A DNA stretch of 64,000 bases, taken from Sphingomonas sp. PP-CE-1A-559. GTDB taxonomy: Bacteria > Pseudomonadota > Alphaproteobacteria > Sphingomonadales > Sphingomonadaceae. Numbering within the stretch: the first letter of the stretch is position 1; each line of letters starts with the position of its first letter. This document shows positions 16,124-24,178 of this stretch, piece by piece. Both the position numbers and the translations under genes were made by a program. Where the stretch lies: the NCBI RefSeq assembly GCF_004340965.1, contig NZ_SLYA01000001.1:744001-808000 (forward strand), written 5' to 3'. A model generated the notes under the pieces. That model saw only the letters and a program-made list of their open reading frames with translations. It was not told the origin of the DNA and made no database searches.

Positions 16124-17665
16124 ATGTTCGAAAGCCTGAGCGATCGACTTGGCGGCGTCTTCGACCGCCTTCGCGGCCGGGGTGCGCTGACCGAGGCGGA
16201 CGTGCGCGCGGCGATGCGCGAGGTGCGCGTCGCGCTGCTCGAAGCCGACGTCGCGCTGCCCGTCGCCCGCGAGTTCGTCGAGAAGGCGACCGAGAAGGCG
16301 ATCGGCCAGAACGTCCTGCGCTCGGTCACGCCGGGGCAGCAGGTCGTCAAGATCGTCAGCGATGCGCTGGTCGAGATGCTCGGCTCGGATGCCGTCGAGC
16401 TGGAGCTGGGCGTCACGCCGCCGGCCGTGATCATGATGGTCGGCCTTCAGGGCTCGGGCAAGACGACCACGACCGCCAAGATCGCCAAGCGGCTGGCGGC
16501 AGGGCAGGCCAATTTCGGACAGGCCGGTCGCGAGCGCAAGAAGGTGCTGATGGCGTCGCTCGACGTCAATCGCCCGAACGCGCAGGAGCAGCTGGCGACG
16601 CTCGGCACGCAGATCGACGTCGCGACGCTGCCGATCGTGGCTGGCCAGCAGCCGGTCGATATCGCCCGCCGCGCGATGCAGGCGGCCAAGCTCCAGGGCT
16701 ATGATGTCCTGATGCTCGACACCGCGGGTCGACTCCATGTCGACCAGGCGTTGATGGACGAGATGAAGGCGGTCGCCGACGTTGCGAACCCCGCCGAGAT
16801 TCTGCTCGTCGTCGACTCGCTGACCGGCCAGGACGCGGTCAACGTCGCGCAGAACTTCAGCGACCAGGTGCCGCTGACGGGTATCGTGCTGACCCGCATG
16901 GACGGCGATGCCCGCGGCGGCGCGGCGCTGTCGATGCGCGCGGTCACCGGCAAGCCGATCAAGTTCGCGGGCACCGGCGAGAAGCTCGATGCGCTCGAGG
17001 CGTTCCATCCGGAGCGCGTCGCTGGTCGCATCCTCGGCATGGGCGACGTCGTCAGCCTGGTCGAGCGCGCCGCGGAGTCGATCCAGGCCGAAGACGCCGA
17101 GCGGATGGCCGCCAAGATGGCCAAGGGTCAGTTCGACATGAACGACCTGCGTGCCCAGCTGGCGCAGATGCAGCGGATGGGCGGGCTCGGCGCGCTGGCG
17201 GGGATGATCCCCGGCATGAAGAAGGCGCAAGGCGCGGTCGCGTCGGTCGGTGGCGAAAAGGTGCTGGTGCACATGGACGCGATGATCGGTTCGATGACGA
17301 TCAAGGAGCGCAACAAGCCCGAATTGATCAACGCCAAGCGCAAGATCCGCATCGCCAAGGGCTCCGGGACGACCGTCCAGGAGGTCAACAAGCTGTTGAA
17401 AATGCACCTCGAAATGTCGACCGCCATGAAGAAGATCAAGAAGATGGGCGGCATGAAGGGCATGATGGCTATGCTCGGCAAGGGCGGCCTTGGCGGCGGT
17501 CTTGGCGGCATCGGCAATGCGATCGGTGGGCCGCAGATGGGCGACATGCTCAACAAGGCCGGTGCTGGTGGCCTGCCGGGCGGCGGCGGTGGTCTGCCGG
17601 GGCTTGGTGGCCCCAAGATGCCGCAGATGCCGGCCGGTTTCGACGATTTTCTGAAGAAGAAATAA
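16124..17665 (+). CDS. ffh: Signal recognition particle protein Ffh
   Basis: A 513-residue GTPase that binds signal sequences and 4.5S RNA and hands ribosomes to FtsY. The N domain covers about 1-90, the G domain has GLQGSGKTTTTAKIAKRLA near 108, DTAGR near 200 and TRMDGDARGG near 258, and the methionine-rich M domain follows from about 310 (MKKIKKMGGMKGMMAMLGKG). The C-terminus is an unusually Gly/Met/Pro-rich tail. The start is ATG 16124 (MFESLSDRLGGVF). Upstream in-frame sequence is a palindrome and leader, not protein. It leads into rpsP and rimM on the same strand. Confidence 0.95.
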   Translation: MFESLSDRLGGVFDRLRGRGALTEADVRAAMREVRVALLEADVALPVAREFVEKATEKAIGQNVLRSVTPGQQVVKIVSDALVEMLGSDAVELELGVTPPAVIMMVGLQGSGKTTTTAKIAKRLAAGQANFGQAGRERKKVLMASLDVNRPNAQEQLATLGTQIDVATLPIVAGQQPVDIARRAMQAAKLQGYDVLMLDTAGRLHVDQALMDEMKAVADVANPAEILLVVDSLTGQDAVNVAQNFSDQVPLTGIVLTRMDGDARGGAALSMRAVTGKPIKFAGTGEKLDALEAFHPERVAGRILGMGDVVSLVERAAESIQAEDAERMAAKMAKGQFDMNDLRAQLAQMQRMGGLGALAGMIPGMKKAQGAVASVGGEKVLVHMDAMIGSMTIKERNKPELINAKRKIRIAKGSGTTVQEVNKLLKMHLEMSTAMKKIKKMGGMKGMMAMLGKGGLGGGLGGIGNAIGGPQMGDMLNKAGAGGLPGGGGGLPGLGGPKMPQMPAGFDDFLKKK

Positions 17666-17733
17666 CCTCCTTATCCAACCACGACACCTCGGCTCGCGCC
17701 GAGGAATCTATCTAGAAAACGAAGGAAAATATC

Positions 17734-18162
17734 ATGGCAATCAACATTCGCCTCGCGCGCGGTGGCTCCAAGAAGCGTCCTTACTACAAGATCGTCGTTG
17801 CCGATGCGCGCTCGCCGCGTGATGGCCGCTTCATCGAGAAGATCGGCAACTACAACCCGCTCCTCGCCAAGGACAACGAGCAGCGCGTGCAGCTCGACGC
17901 CGACCGCGCGAAGCATTGGCTGAGCGTCGGCGCGCAGCCGACCGACCGCGTCGCGCGCTTCCTCGACCAGGCTGGCGTGCTCGAGCGTTCGGCGCGCAAC
18001 AACCCGAACAAGGGCAAGCCCGGCGAGAAGGCCACCGAGCGCGCCGAAGAGCGTGCGACCAAGGCGGCGGAAGCTGCCGAGGCCGAGGCCGCTGCGAAGG
18101 CGGCACCTGCTGCCGAGGCAGAGGCTCCTGCTGCTGCCGAGACCGAAGAAGCCGCTTCGTAA
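17734..18162 (+). CDS. rpsP: 30S ribosomal protein S16
   Basis: 142 residues. The first 80 are the conserved S16 core ([50 protein letters not shown]). The remaining 60 are an Ala/Glu-rich charged tail ([20 protein letters not shown]), longer than in most bacteria but common in Sphingomonadales. The ATG at 17734 follows GAAGGAAAA. It lies between ffh and rimM in the usual order. Confidence 0.96.
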   Translation: MAINIRLARGGSKKRPYYKIVVADARSPRDGRFIEKIGNYNPLLAKDNEQRVQLDADRAKHWLSVGAQPTDRVARFLDQAGVLERSARNNPNKGKPGEKATERAEERATKAAEAAEAEAAAKAAPAAEAEAPAAAETEEAAS

Positions 18163-18209
18163 GACAGCGCTTCTGGAGTGGGGCAGGGCGTGATCGTCCT
18201 ACCCCTCTC

Positions 18210-18304
18210 CGTCATGCCGGGCTTGTTCCGGCAACCACCCGTCCGCGGATTCGAGAGAATTGGGTACGCGGAGCGGTGGACCCCGGAACAAGTCCGGGGT
18301 GACG
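18210..18304. repeat. Palindromic repeat, family D (copy 1)
   Basis: CGTCATGCCGGGCTTGTTCC pairs with GGAACAAGTCCGGGGTGACG across a centre of about 50 bases. It lies between rpsP and rimM. Other copies are at 39260 and 44331. Confidence 0.85.
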
Positions 18305-18455
18305 ACGGGCGGGAGACAACCCCCGCTCCGACTACGGGTCGCCAACCGCACCCGATCCGGACTTCATGCGTTCTTCCTCGGTAACCCCGAACAGGAGCGC
18401 ATGATGGTCCCCGAAACCGACCCCCGCACAGCCCCCGCACCCGAGGACATCGAAG

Positions 18456-19022
18456 ATGCCACCAACCAAGGCGTCTCCGCCGACGACCCCGCCGAAGGCT
18501 CCGACGACACCCCCGGTCGCGATGAAGGCTCCGCGCAAGGCTGACGTGACGCTCGCCGTCGTCATCGGTGCGCACGGCATCGGTGGCGAAGTGCGGCTGA
18601 AGGTCTTCGCTGAGAATTTCGGAAGCTATAAGAGCTTCAACAACGGCGCGCTGTCGCTGAAGTCCGCCCGCAACGGTAACAACGGCATGATCGCGCGCTT
18701 CGCCGAGGTTGCCGATCGTAACGCCGCCGAGGCGATGCGCGGAACCGAACTTACGGTGCCGCGGTCTTCGCTGCCGCCGCTGGAAGACGGTGAATATTAT
18801 CACACTGATGTGATCGGGCTGGATGTCGTCTCGACCGATGGCGAGGCTATCGGACGGGTCGTTGCGATCGATAATTTTGGTGCTGGCGACGTGATCGAGA
18901 TCGAACGGCCGTCCGTGGACGACAAGCCCGGCAAGCGCTTCATGATACCGATGCGCCCTGAAGCCGTTCCCGAATGGGATGCCGACCGGCTCATTGTCGA
19001 GGCTTCGTTCGCCGCCGAGTAA
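18456..19022 (+). CDS. rimM: 16S rRNA processing protein RimM
   Basis: 188 residues if started at ATG 18456, which has GAGG about nine bases before. The first 22 residues are Pro/Thr-rich and probably disordered, and ATG 18522 (MKAPRKADVTLAVV) is an alternative. The RimM core begins at VTLAVVIGAHGIGGEVRLKV, followed by the PRC-barrel part (YYHTDVIGLDVVSTDGEAIG, FMIPMRPEAVPEWD). It binds S19 during 30S maturation. In most bacteria trmD follows directly; here an opposite-strand flavoprotein gene intervenes. A 47-codon frame in another phase (18402-18544) overlaps the start. Confidence 0.92.
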   Translation: MPPTKASPPTTPPKAPTTPPVAMKAPRKADVTLAVVIGAHGIGGEVRLKVFAENFGSYKSFNNGALSLKSARNGNNGMIARFAEVADRNAAEAMRGTELTVPRSSLPPLEDGEYYHTDVIGLDVVSTDGEAIGRVVAIDNFGAGDVIEIERPSVDDKPGKRFMIPMRPEAVPEWDADRLIVEASFAAE

Positions 19023-19047
19023 CGCGGGCTTACCTTAAGTCACTTGG

Positions 19048-19098
19048 TCTCCCGCAAAGGCGGGAGCCCAGTCTGGGTCCCCGCCTTCGCGGGGAAAC
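19048..19098. repeat. Palindromic repeat, family C (copy 2)
   Basis: TCTCCCGCAAAGGCGGGAGC, CCAGTCTGGG, TCCCCGCCTTCGCGGGGA lies between the convergent rimM and flavoprotein genes, where its hairpin could act as a two-way terminator. Confidence 0.85.
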
Positions 19099-19118
19099 AA
19101 TCTCCTTCGAGCGTGCGC

Positions 19119-20024
19119 TTACCGCCATAGCGGCTTTTGCTCGGCGAGCATGTTGCGGATCGTCGTTGCGGCGACGCCTGCCTCGCCCATCGCGTGGCTG
19201 ATCTGGTCGAGGCCCTTCACCACGTCGCCCGCCGCGAACAGGCCGGGGATCGAGGTGCGCTGGTGCGAGTCGACTTCCAGACACCCGTCCTCGGATGCGC
19301 GCGCGCCTGCTGCGACGGCCAGTTCCGAACGGATGATTGACCCGAGCGCGGGATAGATGCTGTCGAACGATAAGCGTCCGTCGACCGTGTCGAGTGCGAG
19401 CTTGTCGCCCTCAATTGCATAGTTGCCGCAGGGACCACCGACGCGGATGATGCCGGCTTCGTCTAGCGCCGCTTCGCATTCCGGATTGAGATCGTGGCCG
19501 CCCTCGGGTGCTATCAGCGTTACGTCCTTTGTGTATCCGCGCAGGAACAGTGCCTCGCGCATGCCGTGGTCGCCGGTGCCGATGATGCCTACGCGCTTGT
19601 CGGTGACCTCGTAGCCGTCGCAGATCGGGCAGTAGCGGAGCAACCCGGCTTCGAGCGCTTCGTCGTGGATGGCGTCGGGCATGTTGGGGCGGTTGTTCAC
19701 GACTCCGGTGGCGAGCAGCACGCTCCGCGCTCGCGCTCGGCGATCGCCGAGCCGTACGATGAAGCCGTCGTCCTCCACCTCGATCGCATCTACCCGCACG
19801 CCCTCGCGGACTGCGCCATAGGTTTCCGCCTGCGCCAGCATCCGGGCGAGCAGGTCCGTGCCGCGGATGCCTTCGGGATAGCCGGCATGGTTGTGCGTGC
19901 ACGGGATCAGCGCGGCGCGGCTGCTGCCGCAATCGAACAGGCGGATCGAGAGGTGGAACCGCGCGAGATAGATCGCCGCGGTGAGGCCCGCCGGGCCGGC
20001 GCCGATGATGATGCAATCGTCCAT
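19119..20024 (-). CDS. Thioredoxin-reductase-like NAD(P)/FAD oxidoreductase
   Basis: A 301-residue two-dinucleotide-fold flavoprotein. The FAD motif [19 protein letters not shown] is at the N-terminus, a redox pair CPICDG at Cys132/Cys135 is placed as in thioredoxin reductase (CATCDG), the NAD(P) site is [10 protein letters not shown] near 145, and [11 protein letters not shown] near 270 binds FAD. The stretch after the NADPH site lacks the usual TrxR arginine pattern, so the electron acceptor may not be thioredoxin. The start is ATG 20024. It sits inverted between rimM and trmD. Confidence 0.85.
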   Translation of the reverse strand: MDDCIIIGAGPAGLTAAIYLARFHLSIRLFDCGSSRAALIPCTHNHAGYPEGIRGTDLLARMLAQAETYGAVREGVRVDAIEVEDDGFIVRLGDRRARARSVLLATGVVNNRPNMPDAIHDEALEAGLLRYCPICDGYEVTDKRVGIIGTGDHGMREALFLRGYTKDVTLIAPEGGHDLNPECEAALDEAGIIRVGGPCGNYAIEGDKLALDTVDGRLSFDSIYPALGSIIRSELAVAAGARASEDGCLEVDSHQRTSIPGLFAAGDVVKGLDQISHAMGEAGVAATTIRNMLAEQKPLWR

Positions 20025-20132
20025 CCGCCGCGAGCGTTTCGGCAGCGTAATTGTTCCGTCGCGCCGATCCGTATAGGTGCTGGGCGCATTCGGCGCCGCA
20101 CGCTGGCGCAAACGCTTAGAGAATTGGACGCT

Positions 20133-20864
20133 GTGACTTTCGCTGCCACGATATTGACGCTGTATCCGGAGATGTTTCCGGGGCCGCTGGGGACCTCGCT
20201 CGCGGGGCGGGCGCTGGGGGAGGGGCGGTGGTCTTGTTCGCCGGTGCAGATCCGGGACTTTGCTACCGACAAGCACAAGTCGGTGGACGATACGCCGGCG
20301 GGGGGCGGGGCCGGGATGGTGCTGCGGGCCGACGTGGTCGCCTCGGCGATCGACAGCGTTGCGGATGGGCGGCCGGTGCTGGCGATGACTCCTCGGGGGA
20401 AGCCGCTTACCCAGGAGCGTGTGCGCGAGTTCGCGCAGGGCCCCGGCGTCACCATTCTGTGCGGCCGTTTCGAGGGGTTCGACGAACGGCTGTTCGAGGC
20501 GCGGGAGATCGAAGAGGTCTCGATCGGCGACTACATCCTGTCGGGTGGCGAGATGGGCGCGCTGGTGCTGCTCGATGCTTGCATTCGGCTGCTGCCCGGC
20601 GTAATGGGCGCGGCTTCTAGTGGGGATGACGAGAGCTTCGAAACGGGGCTGCTCGAATATCCGCATTATACCCGACCTCAATCATGGGAAGGGCGCACGA
20701 TCCCGCAGGTGCTGCGATCGGGGGATCATGCGAAGATCGCTGCATGGCGCAAACGCCGGGCGGAGATCGATACACGGTCACGGCGACCGGACCTTTGGGA
20801 GCGCCATGAGGGCGTTCGGGTCCAGTCGCCCTCTGGCGCGCAGCGACACGAGGACGAGACATGA
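20133..20864 (+). CDS. trmD: tRNA (guanine-37-N1)-methyltransferase TrmD
   Basis: A 243-residue SPOUT methyltransferase using SAM to make m1G37. It begins at GTG 20133 ([15 protein letters not shown]). Signature parts are [28 protein letters not shown] and the knot [20 protein letters not shown]. The C-terminus is about 10 residues longer than in E. coli. The stop overlaps the rplS start by four bases (ATGA). Divergent from the flavoprotein gene with 108 bases between, so trmD-rplS must have its own promoter there. Confidence 0.94.
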   Translation: MTFAATILTLYPEMFPGPLGTSLAGRALGEGRWSCSPVQIRDFATDKHKSVDDTPAGGGAGMVLRADVVASAIDSVADGRPVLAMTPRGKPLTQERVREFAQGPGVTILCGRFEGFDERLFEAREIEEVSIGDYILSGGEMGALVLLDACIRLLPGVMGAASSGDDESFETGLLEYPHYTRPQSWEGRTIPQVLRSGDHAKIAAWRKRRAEIDTRSRRPDLWERHEGVRVQSPSGAQRHEDET

Positions 20865-21253
20865 ACCTGTTGCAGACGATCGAAGCCGAGAACATCGCGA
20901 AGTTCCTGGCCAACAAGACGATCCCCGATTTCCGCCCTGGCGACACGCTGAAGGTCGGCGTGAAGGTCGTCGAAGGCGAGCGCACGCGTATTCAGAACTA
21001 CGAGGGCGTGTGCATCGCGCGCTCGAACAAGGGTATGGGCTCGAACTTCACCGTGCGTAAGATGAGCTTCGGCGAGGGCGTCGAGCGCGTCTTCCCGCTC
21101 TACTCGCCGAACGTCGATTCGATCGAAGTCGTCCGCAAGGGCGCCGTGCGTCGCGCCAAGCTGTATTACCTGCGTGGCCGCACCGGCAAGGCAGCGCGTA
21201 TCGCCGAGCGTCGCGACATGCGCCCTGCCAAGGGCACCGCAGCCGCCGAGTAA
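20861..21253 (+). CDS. rplS: 50S ribosomal protein L19
   Basis: 130 residues. The L19 core is [52 protein letters not shown] and [15 protein letters not shown], with a short Ala-rich C-terminus. It lies at the 30S-50S interface. It is translationally coupled to trmD and is followed by a strong terminator at 21278. Confidence 0.96.
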   Translation: MNLLQTIEAENIAKFLANKTIPDFRPGDTLKVGVKVVEGERTRIQNYEGVCIARSNKGMGSNFTVRKMSFGEGVERVFPLYSPNVDSIEVVRKGAVRRAKLYYLRGRTGKAARIAERRDMRPAKGTAAAE

Positions 21254-21277
21254 TCGGAGACTGTTCGAGTTGGAGAA

Positions 21278-21310
21278 GGGCGCGGGGGCGATGGTCCCCG
21301 CGCCCTTTTT
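21278..21310 (+). terminator. Rho-independent terminator after rplS
   Basis: A perfect ten-base stem GGGCGCGGGG / CCCCGCGCCC with an eight-base loop, followed by five T. It starts 25 bases after the rplS stop. Confidence 0.9.
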
Positions 21311-21650
21311 CGTTGTGCGCCTGAAATCAATGTCTTGCAGCGATGCTGCGGTGCGGAAGTGCACGAAGTTCACAGTCTCACAGCGTTCTGCACATCGCCC
21401 GATATGAGGTCCGATAGGAGCGTGGGCCGAGGGTGATGCATGCGGGATAGGGGCGGGGTTGGGCATCCGCTGAGGGTGCGCTCCGAGGCGCGTGTAGGAC
21501 AGCGGATTAGCGTGTCGGCCAGCGGCGGCCGTGGTGTCTGCGCGATTTCTCCGTCCTTCGGGGCGTCGGAGGTGGTTGTCGGGTCGGATAGGGACGCGCG
21601 TTGTTGCACGGACCGGCTGCCGCTTCCTTGTTCTCGCGCCCGCTTCCTTG

Positions 21651-21702
21651 TTCTCCCGCGAAGGCGGGAGCCCAGTCTGGGTCCCCGCCTTCGCGGGGAA
21701 AC
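21651..21702. repeat. Palindromic repeat, family C (copy 3)
   Basis: TTCTCCCGCGAAGGCGGGAG, CCCAGTCTGGG, then TCCCCGCCTTCGCGGGGAAA. The arms are almost perfect. The ten bases before it (CGCTTCCTTG) are duplicated just upstream. Confidence 0.85.
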
Positions 21703-21782
21703 ACGTCTTGCTGGCGGATTGGGATGGCCTCTGTCTGGACCGCACGAGGCCTTGCCACATGGAGCGCGCTCGCGTGGGCATG

Positions 21783-21816
21783 CCCCACCCCGACCCTCCC
21801 CTGAAGGGGAGGGAGT
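21783..21816. repeat. Half element of family E
   Basis: CCCCACCCCGACCCTCCCCT, GAA, GGGGAGGGAG. Only one arm with its own hairpin is present, as in 28569-28608. Confidence 0.6.
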
Positions 21817-21941
21817 TTTCGTCGTGCCACCATGCAATTTCGGCGCGTCACGCAACGCACTGACATCCTCGTGCGGGCGGAGAACCCTATCCTCGGGACT
21901 TATGATCACATTGCGCCACCGAGCGCAGCTCAAGGAATGGA

Positions 21942-22031
21942 TTCACGCGAAGGCGCTAAGGCGCGAAGAGAAGACCGGGCAAGTGCGCTAAATAAGCTGC
22001 TTCTCTTCGCGCCTTAGCGCCTTCGCGTGAA
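21942..22031. repeat. 32-base perfect inverted repeat with 26-base spacer
   Basis: The left arm 21942-21973 (TTCACGCGAAGGCGCTAAGG, then CGCGAAGAGAAG) and right arm 22000-22031 are exact reverse complements. Each arm also contains the near-palindrome GGCGCTAAGGCGC. No gene lies inside the 26-base spacer. A long hairpin or a small mobile palindrome. Confidence 0.9.
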
Positions 22032-22043
22032 CATGCCCTTCTC

Positions 22044-22125
22044 CGTCATCCTGACGAAAGTCAGGACCCAGGATCACGAACGCCGCGCTGCTTGGCTCTG
22101 GGTCCTGACTTTCGTCAGGATGACG
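22044..22125. repeat. Palindromic repeat, family A (copy 2)
   Basis: CGTCATCCTGACGAAAGTCA, GGACCCAG and the complementary CTGGGTCC, TGACTTTCGTCAGGATGACG. The arms are nearly perfect. It is 12 bases after the long inverted repeat. Confidence 0.85.
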
Positions 22126-22246
22126 GCGTGGGTGGGGAGGCCCTCAGCCTGTAATAATGAACGCTGCCCGTCTGATGGGCGTACCTCAGGAGCGTACGCG
22201 TCTCGGGTGGCCTGCAGAACCGCCGCCAGCCCGCCTCAAGCATCCG

Positions 22247-22786
22247 TCAGGCGTCGCGCCACGTGCCGGGCTCCAGACCCGCCACGGTCCAGTCGCCGAT
22301 GCTCCACCGGACCAGCCGCAGCGTGGGGTGGTCGATCGCGGCGGTCATGCGGCGGACTTGGCGGTTGCGGCCTTCGCGGATCGTTATCTTCAGCCAGCAA
22401 TCGGGGATGCTCGCGCGGACCCGGATCGGCGGTACGCGCGGCCAGAGGTCGGGTGCGGCGATCCGCTCGACGTCGGCGCGGGCGGGGCCGTCCTTCAGCA
22501 GGACGCCGCCGCGCAACCGATCGAGTGCGTCCTCGCCCGCATCGCCCTCGACCTGCACGAGATAGGTCTTGGCTAGCTTGAACTTCGGGTCCGCGATCCG
22601 CGCCTGGAGGCGGCCGTCGTCGGTCAGCAGCAACAGCCCTTCGCTATCGCGGTCGAGCCGCCCCGCCGGATAGGCGCCCGGCACATCGATGAACTGCGAC
22701 AGCGTCGCGCGCGGGGTCGGACTGTTCACGTCGGTGAACTGGCTGAGCACGTCGTACGGTTTGTTGAACAGGATTATCCGGGGCAT
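22247..22786 (-). CDS. rluE: rRNA pseudouridine synthase, RluE/RsuA family
   Basis: A 179-residue enzyme that isomerises uridine in rRNA. It starts with the short RluE-type N-terminus [14 protein letters not shown] and lacks an S4 RNA-binding domain. The catalytic motif [17 protein letters not shown] places Asp45 as the active aspartate, and the C-terminal [10 protein letters not shown] motif is present. RluE modifies 23S U2457 in E. coli; the site here is inferred. It stands alone, flanked by repeats. Confidence 0.87.
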   Translation of the reverse strand: MPRIILFNKPYDVLSQFTDVNSPTPRATLSQFIDVPGAYPAGRLDRDSEGLLLLTDDGRLQARIADPKFKLAKTYLVQVEGDAGEDALDRLRGGVLLKDGPARADVERIAAPDLWPRVPPIRVRASIPDCWLKITIREGRNRQVRRMTAAIDHPTLRLVRWSIGDWTVAGLEPGTWRDA

Positions 22787-22829
22787 GGTGGGGGTTTAGA
22801 GGCATTGTCGACCCGGTTCGACCGTAATT

Positions 22830-22942
22830 CCTCCCCTGCAAGGGGAGGTGGCAGCGCACGGCGCTGACGGAGGGGTGACCCACTCACGATGGTCGACACC
22901 CCTCCGTCGCTTCGCGCCACCTCCCCTTACAGGGGAGGATAG
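22830..22942. repeat. Long palindromic repeat, family E variant (copy 3)
   Basis: CCTCCCCTGCAAGGGGAGGT, GGC and GACGGAGGGGTG pair with CACCCCTCCGTC and ACCTCCCCTTACAGGGGAGG. It lies upstream of rluE at the left border of the AT-richer island. Confidence 0.8.
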
Positions 22943-22997
22943 GGGGGCGATTTTTCGGCTTGGTTTCGACCGCAGTCATCGTTCTGAGAGACTGCAT

Positions 22998-23013
22998 TGG
23001 TGGAGCCGACGGG
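22998..23013 (-). other. tRNA 3'-end-like fragment, candidate attachment site
   Basis: On the minus strand these bases read CCCGTCGGCTCCACCA, which has the form of the last 16 bases of a tRNA gene (T-stem half, acceptor half, CCA). No tRNA body precedes it. It marks the left edge of an AT-richer island with an orphan gene, as expected for an integration site of a tRNA-targeting element. Inference from a short match. Confidence 0.35.
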
Positions 23014-23179
23014 GGGGCGAAGTAATCGGATTTAACCGTTGGAAAAAAGTCGTTTTATTTTGAGATGCTGCTGCGGTTGGTACATTCGGATGCAACAGCT
23101 TGCAGGGCAGTTAGCTAGGTTCGATCTGTCATGTTTGATTGGCGTTGAGAACTAAAGGCGAACGGGTCATACCCGCGAT

Positions 23180-24013
23180 ATGAAAGCAGCCAAGCGTCCT
23201 ACAGCCGTACTTCTGGCCCTAGCTTACGCGGGGTGGGAGCTAGTCCTAAAGCCGATCTGGACGCTAAACGTTGAAAGGGTTGCAACGGTCCGCGGGCTAG
23301 ATGTTACCGGGTGGAAATTACAAAGCATAAGCAACTGGTGGAGCCACCTAATTTCCTACTTGCCAAGCTCATTTGGCTTAGGATTTGTGGTCGGTGCATT
23401 GCTATTTGCTTATTGGGATGCCATCGTACGCGTATTTAGGAAGAATGTTCTGAGGGTGCCCCAACTCAGCGGTGTACGCGTATGGGTTGGGAGTATGTCT
23501 CCATTTTTTGATCCGAATGACCGCTCCAATTTAACTCTTGTTGTATCTATTGTGAATCTTGGAGTGCCGGTACGTATAACTGGAATATCGGGAAACATAA
23601 TTCTGAGGTGCCAGAGCTATGGAAGCAACCGCCGTCAAGAGATGGAACTTACAACGCCGTCTATTGATAACCCAAGTGCACATAGTGAAGAATTGAATTT
23701 CGGCTACACCGCAATTTTATCTATCAAACAGCCCATACCTTCTCCTTTGCAGAAGGAGGTGTTCGATATGTTCGGGAGGCAGCCTTTTCCTAGTATGCGT
23801 TTCTCTAAGCTAGACATTCAGCTAGCGGCGGACACCGAAACGAAACCACAAAGACTCAAGCTATGGGACAGTATGCGTATGAGCGCCGGGGAGTGGCAGG
23901 TCCGATCAGTAGAAACGATGAGGATCTATAAGACCGATGAGGAACATGATGCGGCTCGCAAAACCCTAACGTCCGCACTGGCTAAGTTGGCTGCCATAGG
24001 CCGCGATTGGTAA
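23180..24013 (+). CDS. Orphan membrane protein in AT-richer island
   Basis: 277 residues with no family I recognise. Two hydrophobic segments (VLLALAYAGWELVLKPIW near 10-27, FGLGFVVGALLFAYWDAIV near 65-83) precede a soluble domain of about 190 residues, which includes a beta-rich middle (SNLTLVVSIVNLGVPVRITG). Codon use is clearly unlike the neighbours: many TTA/TTG/ATA/AGG codons and A/T in third positions, signs of recent transfer. Start ATG 23180 has weak Shine-Dalgarno support. Adjacent DNA (23010-23180) is also AT-richer and empty. Function unknown. Confidence 0.7.
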   Translation: MKAAKRPTAVLLALAYAGWELVLKPIWTLNVERVATVRGLDVTGWKLQSISNWWSHLISYLPSSFGLGFVVGALLFAYWDAIVRVFRKNVLRVPQLSGVRVWVGSMSPFFDPNDRSNLTLVVSIVNLGVPVRITGISGNIILRCQSYGSNRRQEMELTTPSIDNPSAHSEELNFGYTAILSIKQPIPSPLQKEVFDMFGRQPFPSMRFSKLDIQLAADTETKPQRLKLWDSMRMSAGEWQVRSVETMRIYKTDEEHDAARKTLTSALAKLAAIGRDW

Positions 24014-24121
24014 TCCCCGTGAGGTGAACGAGGTTCAGGCGAATGCCGGCGGGGCGCTGTTGCTCTTTCGGCGTGAACCTCAGTGCGGATGCCAGCCCAC
24101 GTTGGACGCGGCTACAAATTA

Positions 24122-24150
24122 GAAAAGGCCGCGGTGTTTCCACCGCGGCC
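24122..24150 (-). terminator. Rho-independent terminator after rpoD
   Basis: On the minus strand GGCCGCGGTG, loop GAAA, CACCGCGGCC, then TTTTCT. A perfect ten-base stem with a GAAA-type loop, 29 bases after the rpoD stop. Confidence 0.88.
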
Positions 24151-24178
24151 CGTCCTTTCGATCAGCAATTGCAAACCC

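Larger units (their letters stand above)
21311..22246. other. Gene-free repeat-rich stretch
   Basis: About 0.94 kb between the rplS terminator and rluE. It holds a family C palindrome, half a family E element, a 32-base perfect inverted repeat and a family A palindrome, listed separately. Bases 21311-21640 show no repeat, RNA or credible gene. Confidence 0.6.

Noticed and set aside
21370..21933. 187-codon minus-strand frame in the repeat-rich gap
   Set aside because: It runs through palindromes C and E, lacks a ribosome site and has no protein-like domain.
2657..22125. CRISPR array from repeated sequences
   Set aside because: The repeats are dispersed palindromes of several families, not regularly spaced direct repeats with unique spacers. 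No cas genes were seen.
24014..24121. Possible small RNA (SRP or 6S type) before the rpoD terminator
   Set aside because: There is an eight-base dyad (GAGGTTCA/TGAACCTC), but no SRP GGAA loop or 6S-like bubble could be recognised.
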